Part shown: positions 37,401 through 44,160 of the stretch, one piece after another
Layout: each line of letters starts with the position of its first letter
How positions within the stretch are numbered: position 1 is the first letter of the stretch
Assembly: GCA_026707905.1 (NCBI GenBank)
Contig: JAPOVY010000016.1
Span: 49,036-113,035 of the forward strand
Length of the DNA stretch: 64,000 nucleotides
From: Gammaproteobacteria bacterium
GTDB taxonomy: Bacteria > Pseudomonadota > Gammaproteobacteria > Pseudomonadales > Azotimanducaceae
Direction of reading: 5' to 3'
The notes under the pieces: model-generated
The model's input: only the letters and a program-made list of their open reading frames with translations
Told to the model about the DNA's origin: nothing
The model's database searches: none
Made by a program: the position numbers and the translations under genes

Positions 37401-39207
37401 GGCGACAACCATCGCGGCATTAGCGCCATTGGCCGTGTCAACCGGACGAGAAAACGAAATCTGGCCAGGGTTTGCCGTGACAGTCATCGGCGGTTTAATC
37501 ACATCGGCACTGTTGACTTTGTTGGTCATTCCAGTCGGCTATATCTTGTTGCATCGACTGGATCGAATTTTTGGTCGCGTCGGACCGTGGCTAATGGTCG
37601 GCTGGCTTGGTACCACTATCGCTGTTATGATTTGGTTGATCTGGGCCGAATTGCTCATATCCATCTTGTGGCAGTTCATTGTTGCGGTAAAGGTCGGCGG
37701 TTGCTTGCTCGCACTGATCGTGATGTTTTTTCGCAGACAAGAGCCGCCTGAGCCTCATTCTGATGGTGGACCGCCGATGCTTGAGGTTAAACACCTCGGA
37801 AAGATTTACGGTCTACCAGGTCCCCTTCGTGCCACGATTGAACAGCGCAAGGAGTTCATTCGTCGCGTCATCGAGCGCGGTGGTGAAATGTTCTCGCGCA
37901 CGGATTCTGTTGAAAAGGCGATCGTCTTGCTGATTGTCGCGTCAGGATTTGCTGGGATAAGTTACCTGACGATGGAAGGGATATGGGGACTGCTCGCTTC
38001 ACTTGGCGTAGCTTGCTGCATTGGTCTATTCACGTACGAGATACGAGGACTCTTAGGTCGTGTTGACGAAACCGGTACGGTCATCCCGAACGGCCTGGTT
38101 ACTGCATTGGTGTATGGATTACCTTGGGTCGCAATTGCTGTAAATATCTATCTTGTCAATGTGAAACCGACGCTTGCAAATGAAGCGCCTGAGGTGCCGT
38201 TAATCTGGCCAATCGTCATTAGCGTTGTGTTGTTCGTTTTGCAATTCATGCGTTGGAGTGCGGTCAGGCAGATTCGAGGCGATATACCGGAGAGGGTGGA
38301 CGGTTTCCTCCGCTATCCTCGTACTTTTTTAAGACGTTGGTCGAAACGATTTGCGGGCTTTGATATGCATGGTGAGGAAGTCAAGGCATTAGCAGGTGTC
38401 GACTTCATTGCTGAGCGTGGCATGATTGGGATTCTCGGTCCAAATGGTGCTGGGAAGACAACCCTACTGCGGCAGTTGGCGGGAATACTTGAACCAACGA
38501 GCGGTGTTGTCGCACTCGGCGGAATACCGATTAGTTCGTTAAGAAAACACCTGGCGCGTTGGATCGGCTACCTACCGCAGGATTCTGGATTGCCTGCCGG
38601 TTCGACACCCAAGGCGTACCTGATGTACTACGCCGGTTTGTATGAAATCCCAGTTGCTGAACGCGAAGAGCGTGTCAACAGTCTGTTGAAGGAAGTTGGC
38701 TTGGACGAAAAGCAGGACGATGCAATAGGGAGCTTGTCAGGCGGGATGCGACAACGAGTTGCAGTTGCAAGAACACTATTGCGACTTCCACCGATCATCA
38801 TCGTTGATGAACCCACGGTCGGTTTGGACCCTCGGGAACGGATTCGATTTCGTAATTTGCTAAGTCGCCTCGCTCAGAATCGGATCGTGTTGTTTTCGAC
38901 ACACGTCGTTGATGATGTCGCCGTCGCTTGTGATCGCGTGCTCGTCCTTGCGGGAAATCAGATGCAATTTGATGGCGCGCCGTCTCAGCTTTCTACGTAT
39001 GCCGAAGACAAGGTTTGGACATTTGAGCAAGCCGAAGACGTGCCTTTTCAGCTGCCAGAGGATGCAATCCTCGTCAACGAATCCCCAACGGGCGGTGGCC
39101 AGGTACGACGACGAATCCTAGCGACAGAAGCACCGGTGCAGGACGCGGTGAAGGTCAACGCGAATCTCGAAGATGGCTATCTCTGGTTGATCGGCGATAC
39201 GACGTGA
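34429..39207 (+). CDS. RND efflux permease fused to an ABC ATPase with inserted TM helices
   Basis: One uninterrupted 1592-codon frame from GTG 34429. Residues 1 to about 1095 are a complete AcrB/HAE1-type permease. The N-terminus is SLPIRRPMATSMLFLACLLLG. TM4 reads IGLLVDNSVVV with Asp410-Asn411 at the AcrB Asp407-Asp408 position. TM10 contains LTVNPAILLVD, without the AcrB lysine. From 1117 (MLEVKHLGKIYG) an ABC nucleotide-binding domain begins. It is interrupted by about 200 residues with four or five TM helices (about 1162-1285) and resumes at VKALAGVDFIAERG. Walker A GPNGAGKTT is at 1337, LSGG at 1436, VDEP at 1459-1462 and the H-loop His at 1492. The NBD resembles ABC-2 exporters, and an ABC-2 permease gene overlaps the stop by 4 bp. 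No membrane-fusion protein or TolC gene is adjacent. Energy coupling between the halves is unknown. Confidence 0.9.
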   Translation: MEIRAFSSNAILSLPIRRPMATSMLFLACLLLGLIAVHRMPIALLPSLEGETLNVRFARQNSSPELLEREILNKLESRIGAIPDVRETNAEIRGSQGNLSIEFKPDTDIKIREYEIRRIASRLQREQPRNTTYIGVQAANTSAFDTFVMDISVVGGTGDTDVLFDIAADVIAPRFASVPGVAQASTSGGGGRQVVVQVDPTAAAMLGINTEDITQAIERTTGAIRYLGNLEDETGVTPVMLDGRVRDLQTLENTQISSQSPAELRHTSDVFFGYASHDSFYRVNGEEAVGITIYQEDTANLVELGNELRNRVTEVRAELESMGIDLIVLQDASEEVGDQLSRLTKLGLIGLGLSMLALFVFLRQWRAVLVVGVAVPVSIVLALALLYLFGFGINLLTLFGLAVSIGLLVDNSVVVYEAILRGVERRVPIAEAVEKGLRRTIRAISAASLTTAIVFLPLLLIDLENTFMQELLTIVAVSLLLPIGTSLIVAIGLVPLLAHRLAAPAALKRVERQREVHEKRGGLVAPNFLRVLLTGFSKSALRHPASWMTGVGFAVVLTVFFAWIPVLSSSSGVNAQNADSVQINVVFDRGARSIDAAVDVMSRIETELLSVEGIESVTVNGNKEGAQLTVQFVDLDDRPKDLTVGAVRGRVWKLASKLRGIDIMSPGERGNNSDRRRSAAARFNDAPPGRIVISGPDSQTLWNVADDIEERLEGANFIAGAWVAAPRGNPELWVSPNESVLDSLGLRLSDVLGNLNIAGTEGVQMATDYALPSGREIPIVVERIGVRDETTSLADLRNMRINTTAGAIRLETVATARQMRPLPVIVHKNGRREMEVYYRLNNSAPSSGDALESIYEQVNQMVASTPRPPEYVIETPEPNEDVSAASKVLLPALLFLFLVLAMTFESFSLPALVLLALPLTMLGSGWVLFITGKPMEPGVLVAMLALVGLTVNPAILLVDRMQRKTLDAGWSRGAAALSAMRERTRPVLLVTATTIAALAPLAVSTGRENEIWPGFAVTVIGGLITSALLTLLVIPVGYILLHRLDRIFGRVGPWLMVGWLGTTIAVMIWLIWAELLISILWQFIVAVKVGGCLLALIVMFFRRQEPPEPHSDGGPPMLEVKHLGKIYGLPGPLRATIEQRKEFIRRVIERGGEMFSRTDSVEKAIVLLIVASGFAGISYLTMEGIWGLLASLGVACCIGLFTYEIRGLLGRVDETGTVIPNGLVTALVYGLPWVAIAVNIYLVNVKPTLANEAPEVPLIWPIVISVVLFVLQFMRWSAVRQIRGDIPERVDGFLRYPRTFLRRWSKRFAGFDMHGEEVKALAGVDFIAERGMIGILGPNGAGKTTLLRQLAGILEPTSGVVALGGIPISSLRKHLARWIGYLPQDSGLPAGSTPKAYLMYYAGLYEIPVAEREERVNSLLKEVGLDEKQDDAIGSLSGGMRQRVAVARTLLRLPPIIIVDEPTVGLDPRERIRFRNLLSRLAQNRIVLFSTHVVDDVAVACDRVLVLAGNQMQFDGAPSQLSTYAEDKVWTFEQAEDVPFQLPEDAILVNESPTGGGQVRRRILATEAPVQDAVKVNANLEDGYLWLIGDTT

Positions 39208-39923
39208 CCTCACAGATCCAGGCGATTTTTGGCGGCCTAGAGATGTATCGCTATGCGGCGATCAGTTTATCGGGTAAGTACTTTTACTTAATTCTGTTAG
39301 TCGCTCCGCTATGGGTACTCGGTCTATTTGCGCTCGAATACACCGGAATCGTCGATGGTTTTAACGGAGGACATGCGCAGGTAACGCTTATTGGCATCCC
39401 GTTGGTCTTCATCGGTGTCTTTCTAGGTCTGCGCATCATCGCGAGTGAAATTAGTGGACGCAGTCTGGAGATCGTTTATACCGTACCGGGTGGTTGTGAG
39501 CGCGTTTGGTGGGTTAAGTTGCTCGCGGCAGTATTAATTCTTCTTCCAGTTGAAATTCTGTTAGGCGTTGGTGTTTGGTTCTTCGTTACAAAGTACCCTC
39601 TACTGGTTTTGCAGGGCGCTCTACAGGGCGCATTGTTCGCTATGGTCTTAGCGATGGGCATGTCTGCGTTGTTCAGGAGCGAAATTGGTGGTGCGGTTGC
39701 CACGGCGCTGGTTCTCGCGTTTTTCGCATTCACCTCGGGTTTCGGAAATGTTCAAACTAGGTTTTCTCCGTTTTACAACCCGTTCACACTTTTTGATGCT
39801 GATCCCGAAACACTATTAGCGCACACCATACAGAATCGAATAGGCTATGCCTTTGTGACGTTAGCGATTCTGGGTCTCGCATTTATGCGGAGTAACCGTA
39901 GAGAAAAGCTGCTTAGCGGATAG
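39204..39923 (+). CDS. ABC-2 type permease partner of the RND-ABC fusion
   Basis: The 239-residue protein has six predicted TM helices (YFYLILLVAPLWVLGLFAL; VTLIGIPLVFIGVFLGLRII; LLAAVLILLPVEILLGVGVWF; and others). The layout is of the NatB/ABC-2 kind. Its GTG start overlaps the stop of the fusion gene (GTGA, 39204-39207), so translation is coupled. It presumably dimerises and works with the C-terminal ATPase of the fusion. Substrate unknown. Confidence 0.82.
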   Translation: MTSQIQAIFGGLEMYRYAAISLSGKYFYLILLVAPLWVLGLFALEYTGIVDGFNGGHAQVTLIGIPLVFIGVFLGLRIIASEISGRSLEIVYTVPGGCERVWWVKLLAAVLILLPVEILLGVGVWFFVTKYPLLVLQGALQGALFAMVLAMGMSALFRSEIGGAVATALVLAFFAFTSGFGNVQTRFSPFYNPFTLFDADPETLLAHTIQNRIGYAFVTLAILGLAFMRSNRREKLLSG

Positions 39924-39968
39924 AAGGTAAACTAGCGGGGCTACGAACCCGGTCTGAGGAGATAGGCG

Positions 39969-41051
39969 ATGAAAGCAGCAGTGTTGAACGAGGCGAGGTC
40001 CCCTTTAGAGGTTCAGGACGTCTCGATCAGTAAGCCTCGTGCGCGTGAAGTGCTCGTACGTACAGTCGCCGCTGGCGTTTGTCATTCAGACCTGCACTTT
40101 CAAAATGGTTCGTATCCATATCCAATGCCCTGTATTTTGGGGCATGAGTCCGCCGGCATTGTCGAGCAGGTTGGATCAGACGTCGTATACGTAAAGCCGG
40201 GCGACCATGTCATCACTTGCTTATCGGCGTTCTGCGGTCATTGCGAATATTGCCTCACCGGTCACATGTCGTTGTGCCAGGAACCTGAATTGCAGCGAGG
40301 TTTTGACGACGAACCACGTCTTTCGAAGGACGGTACGCCGGTCGCGCAGTTCCTAAACCTTTCATCTTTTGCTGAGTACATGTTGGTCCACGAACATGCC
40401 GTGGCAAAGATTCGCGAAGACATGCCTTTGGATCGAGCAGCATTAATTGGCTGTGGTGTGACGACGGGCGTAGGCGCTGTTATCCATACCGCGGCGATCG
40501 AACCTGGTTCGTCCGTGGCGGTGATTGGCTGTGGTGGCGTTGGGTTGTCTTGTGTGAACGGAGCGGAACTCGCAGGTGCGGGTCGGATCATCGCCATTGA
40601 CACGGTCGCGAGCAAGCTTGAATTAGCACGGAAATTTGGCGCAACAGATACTGTCAATGCGACTGAGGTTGATCCGGTGGAAGCGGTACGCGAGATGACG
40701 GGAGGCGGTGTTCACTACGCGTTCGAAGCTATTGGATTAAAAATCACAACGGAACAGGCATGGAAGATGATCGGAGCCGGTGGATGCGCTACGGTTATTG
40801 GGATGATTCCGGTGGGCACGAATATCGAGATTCATGGTCCAGAACTGCTGCGCGAAAAGAAGCTACAAGGCTCAAATATGGGCTCGAATCGATTCCGTGT
40901 CGATATGCCTCGATTCGTCGATTTCTATCTCGCCGGAAAGTTACATCTGGACGACATGATCTCAGGACACATCAATCTAGGCGATATTAACGGCGCGTTT
41001 GATGCGCTAGAGACTGGTGAGGTTGCGAGAAACATCGTGATGTTCGAATAG
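39969..41051 (+). CDS. Zinc-dependent alcohol dehydrogenase (class III-like MDR)
   Basis: The 360-residue protein shows catalytic zinc ligands in GVCHSDLHFQNG and ILGHESAGIVE and the structural zinc cluster CGHCEYCLTGHMSLC. The Rossmann motif is VIGCGGVGLSCVNGAELAGAGRIIAID. The Asp after beta-2 indicates NAD(H). Probable Shine-Dalgarno GAGGAGA lies before ATG 39969. The catalytic set is complete; the substrate is an alcohol or aldehyde adduct of unknown type. Confidence 0.92.
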   Translation: MKAAVLNEARSPLEVQDVSISKPRAREVLVRTVAAGVCHSDLHFQNGSYPYPMPCILGHESAGIVEQVGSDVVYVKPGDHVITCLSAFCGHCEYCLTGHMSLCQEPELQRGFDDEPRLSKDGTPVAQFLNLSSFAEYMLVHEHAVAKIREDMPLDRAALIGCGVTTGVGAVIHTAAIEPGSSVAVIGCGGVGLSCVNGAELAGAGRIIAIDTVASKLELARKFGATDTVNATEVDPVEAVREMTGGGVHYAFEAIGLKITTEQAWKMIGAGGCATVIGMIPVGTNIEIHGPELLREKKLQGSNMGSNRFRVDMPRFVDFYLAGKLHLDDMISGHINLGDINGAFDALETGEVARNIVMFE

Positions 41052-41075
41052 AGCAGTTTTCGAACGTTCCAAATT

Positions 41076-41150
41076 TGGAGCGGGCGAAGGGAATCGAACC
41101 CTCGTCTTCAGCTTGGGAAGCTGAGGTAATGACCGTTATACGACGCCCGC
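41076..41150 (-). tRNA. tRNA-Gly(CCC)
   Basis: The minus strand folds into a tRNA: acceptor GCGGGCG pairing with CGCCCGC, anticodon loop TTCCCAA (anticodon CCC), T-arm GAGGGTTCGATTCCCTT, discriminator T and an encoded CCA at 41076-41078. It closely matches the enterobacterial tRNA-Gly(CCC). It lies antisense between two plus-strand genes. Confidence 0.95.
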
Positions 41151-41208
41151 TCAAAGTCAATTATGACAACGTAGTTTCCTTCATAAATCCTCTCTTGGGA
41201 TACGTTTA

Positions 41209-42321
41209 TTGAGTTCAGAAGGCCGTCGGTTTGGTCGCGGATTAAAGCGTACGTGTTGGTTGTTGATCGGCATCGCAATCGCGTTCTATTTGATTTTCTT
41301 TTTGCCGAAAGCAGCTCTTCCGGAAGTTCCAGAACGTGGCTACGTCGATATGCATGTCCACGCGGCGGGTTTAGGGTACGGTGGGAGCGGTGCGTACGTC
41401 CACCCCGATTTAGTCGACTCTTGGAAGTTCCCGATCTACTTACGTGCGTTTGACATAAGTGAAGCTGAACTACATGAAGAGGGAGACCGGGTCTTATTAA
41501 AGAAACTGTCGCAGAAGATCGCGAATTCTCTGTTCATTGAACGGGCTGTGGTTCTTGCAATGGACGGCGCAGTTGACGAACGCGGCGAGCTCGATTTACA
41601 TCGCACACAGCTTTACGTTCCGAACGAATATCTGATCAGTGAGTTGAGAAACTTCCCGAATTTGCTATTCGGCGCGAGCGTGAATCCACTTCGACACGAC
41701 AGTCTCGAACGCCTAGATCAAGCCGTTGAAAACGGTGCGGTTCTCATCAAGTGGCTGCCTAACATCATGCACTTCTCGCCCAGCGATGAAAGAATTGAAC
41801 CTTTTTACCGTCGGATGGTTGAACACTGTATTCCATTACTTACCCATACTGGTGCGGAACATTCGTTCAACTATGCAGACAACTCGCTTGGTGACCCTTT
41901 CCGTCTGCATTTACCGCTGTCGCTCGGCGTAACAGTTATCGCGGCGCACATCGCAACCACTGGCGAAACAGACGGTGAAGCACACTTTGAGCGTCTGATC
42001 CCGATGTTTGAGGACTATCCGAACTTATACGCGGACATTTCGAGTCTGACGCAAATCAACAAGATCGGGTATCTACGGCAAGCGTTGGAAATTGAATCTG
42101 TAACGGAAAGGTTGCTCTATGGCACAGACTGGCCGCTTCAGTTCTTCCCTTTGGTATCGCCCTACTATCTACTAGATACGGTCACACTAAAGCAAGCTAA
42201 TTCCGCGCGAATGTTGAGCAATCTTTGGGATCGAGATACTGTTACAAAGAAATTCGCTGGGGTACCGGAGGAGGTTTTCTTACGTTTTCCGACACTCATG
42301 GACAACGCTTGCGGAAGCTAA
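41209..42321 (+). CDS. Membrane-anchored amidohydrolase (amidohydrolase-2 family)
   Basis: The 370-residue protein has one N-terminal TM helix (CWLLIGIAIAFYLIFFLPK, about 15-33). A metal-dependent TIM-barrel domain follows, with MHVHAAG, a conserved Lys in LIKWLPNIMHF, LTHTGAEH, AAHIATTGE and the late Asp in YGTDWPLQFFP. The frame offers TTG 41209 as start. No ATG precedes the TM helix, so the start is not certain. Family members are hydrolases or decarboxylases; the substrate is not evident. Confidence 0.8.
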   Translation: MSSEGRRFGRGLKRTCWLLIGIAIAFYLIFFLPKAALPEVPERGYVDMHVHAAGLGYGGSGAYVHPDLVDSWKFPIYLRAFDISEAELHEEGDRVLLKKLSQKIANSLFIERAVVLAMDGAVDERGELDLHRTQLYVPNEYLISELRNFPNLLFGASVNPLRHDSLERLDQAVENGAVLIKWLPNIMHFSPSDERIEPFYRRMVEHCIPLLTHTGAEHSFNYADNSLGDPFRLHLPLSLGVTVIAAHIATTGETDGEAHFERLIPMFEDYPNLYADISSLTQINKIGYLRQALEIESVTERLLYGTDWPLQFFPLVSPYYLLDTVTLKQANSARMLSNLWDRDTVTKKFAGVPEEVFLRFPTLMDNACGS

Positions 42322-42347
42322 ATCAGGATCTCACTTCGATTGAGAAT

Positions 42348-43376
42348 TCATGATTGCGACGTTATTTGGTAACCGTTCATCGTGACGACACATTTACCAA
42401 CAACGTCTCTGTTCTCAAGCATCCGCATCGCCTCAATCGCTTGTTCTAACGGAAAACCTTTACACACGTAAGGTGTAATCCTGCCGGACTGTGCAAGCTC
42501 GTTTAATTCACGCCGGAACTTTGCACCGAGTTCAGGGTTACGGCGACCGATTTCGCCAGCACGCACGCCAATGACGGAGAGCATTTTGATAAGTACCAAA
42601 TTAACAGGTGCTTGTGGCCATCGACCGCTTGTAAATCCGATTGTCAAGATCCTGCCACCGAAATTTACACAACGCATTGATTCGTCGAAAACGTCCCCGC
42701 CAACGGGATCGAAAACCACATCTGCGCCGCCTGAACCCGTTATCTCCTTAACGCGGTCTCGAAAACCACCGAGTGAACCGTCAGCTAACGTGTAGTTAAC
42801 GACTTCGTCCGCGCCACGTGATTTGACAACTGCCAACTTATCGTCTCTTCCGCCGGTCGCGATCACATTGGCACCGAGTAACTTCCCAATGTCGACTGCC
42901 GCCAAACCCACGCCGCCGGTCGCACCGTGTACGAGTAACCATTCTCCTTCCCTTACTTGACCGCGATGGGAAAGTGCGACCCATGCAGTCGAGTAGGCGG
43001 TGCTGTATGACGCACCTTGAGCGAAGTCCATGCGTTGCGGTAGCGAGCGCGCTGCATGAGCGGACATATTGATGGCTTCCGAGAATCCACCGTAGCGACT
43101 CCCGAAAACGACTGCGTCTCCTTCCCGCCACGTCTTCACTGCGGAACCGACCTTTGCAATGACACCAGATCCTTCGCCTCCAGGTGCGAAAGGTCGTGGC
43201 GGATGAAACTGGTACTTATCCTGGATCATTAGCAGATCAGGAAAGTTGACGGCGCAAGCTTTCACCCGAACCTGAATCTCTTCAGGTCCGGGGTCAGCTA
43301 GTTCGATGTCATCAAGTTGAATGCTGCCGATGTCTTCAGATATCTCGTGACATCGATAGCTCTTGATGCGTGTCAC
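42348..43376 (-). CDS. NADPH:quinone oxidoreductase-like MDR protein
   Basis: The 342-residue protein is a zinc-free medium-chain reductase: VKACAVNFPDLLMIQDKYQ, PGGEGSGVIAKVGS, LVHGATGGVGLAAVDIGKLLGANVIA and DVVFDPVGGDVFDESMRC. Its start overlaps the coxM-like stop by 4 bp, so it is the last gene of the molybdenum hydroxylase operon. It may take part in oxidising the same substrate, for example as an enoyl or quinone reductase; this is inferred from position. Confidence 0.9.
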   Translation of the reverse strand: MTRIKSYRCHEISEDIGSIQLDDIELADPGPEEIQVRVKACAVNFPDLLMIQDKYQFHPPRPFAPGGEGSGVIAKVGSAVKTWREGDAVVFGSRYGGFSEAINMSAHAARSLPQRMDFAQGASYSTAYSTAWVALSHRGQVREGEWLLVHGATGGVGLAAVDIGKLLGANVIATGGRDDKLAVVKSRGADEVVNYTLADGSLGGFRDRVKEITGSGGADVVFDPVGGDVFDESMRCVNFGGRILTIGFTSGRWPQAPVNLVLIKMLSVIGVRAGEIGRRNPELGAKFRRELNELAQSGRITPYVCKGFPLEQAIEAMRMLENRDVVGKCVVTMNGYQITSQS

Positions 43377-44158
43377 GCGGTGAGTTGTTCCACCGCTTGT
43401 TTTGCCATGACCGTGACTAGACTCCCACGATAGGCAGCTGACGCGTGCAAATCGCTATTGAAGTCGCTGCTGTCCACATCGATGCCAGCGAGCGCGGACG
43501 CCGACATATTCGTGGACAGCGCATCTTCAAAACTCGTGAGTCTGAATGCACAAGCTCCTGCACCGGTGACTCCGACGCGGACGCCTGAATCAGTTTCGGC
43601 GACCATCACTCCAACTACCGCATATTTCGACGCTTGGTTTGCGAATTTGGCGTACGCAGCGCGTTTTGGTGTCGGGAAGTCGACGCGCATGATGATCTCA
43701 CCATCGTCTAGCGCGGTTTCAAAAAGATCGACAAAGAAATCGTCGCCTGCAATCGTGCGCCTATTGGTATGAATCGTGGCTCCAAGCCCCAATACGGCTG
43801 CAGGATAGTCAGCAGCGGGATCATTGTTCGCAAGCGAGCCACCGATCGTACCCCGATTCCGTACCTGGGCGTCACCGATTCGATTCGCCAACGCAGCGAG
43901 CGCAGGGATGTCGGTGGTTGCAGCGACATCGCAATGTCGCGCCATCGCACCTACGCTGAGCACACCGTCGGCGGAAGAGATCGCGCTCAGACCATCGATC
44001 CGACTTAAGTCGACGACGTCATCGGGACTCGCAAGTCGGAGTTTTAGCGAAGGGATCAGCGTCATTCCTCCCGAAACATAGACTGCGTCAGACGACGACT
44101 GATGAAGCTGCTGCGCTTCCTCCAGATTAGAAGCGCGTCGAAAGTTGAATGTATACAT
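43373..44158 (-). CDS. Molybdenum hydroxylase FAD-binding subunit (CoxM-like)
   Basis: The frame extends to 44293, but MYTFNFRRASNLEEAQQLH at ATG 44158 is the family N-terminus. It is preceded by GGAGCG and lies 2 bp after the CoxL-like stop, giving 261 residues. FAD-binding motifs are YVSGGMTLIPSLKLRL and RNRGTIGGSLANNDPAADYPAAVLGLGA. It passes electrons from the iron-sulfur subunit to an acceptor. Part of a CoxS-L-M hydroxylase. Confidence 0.92.
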   Translation of the reverse strand: MYTFNFRRASNLEEAQQLHQSSSDAVYVSGGMTLIPSLKLRLASPDDVVDLSRIDGLSAISSADGVLSVGAMARHCDVAATTDIPALAALANRIGDAQVRNRGTIGGSLANNDPAADYPAAVLGLGATIHTNRRTIAGDDFFVDLFETALDDGEIIMRVDFPTPKRAAYAKFANQASKYAVVGVMVAETDSGVRVGVTGAGACAFRLTSFEDALSTNMSASALAGIDVDSSDFNSDLHASAAYRGSLVTVMAKQAVEQLTA

Positions 44159-44160
44159 GA

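Noticed and set aside
37700..37800. Possibility that the RND and ABC parts are two genes joined by a frameshift
   Set aside because: The frame is continuous with no shift or stop and coding quality does not drop across the junction; read evidence would still be useful.
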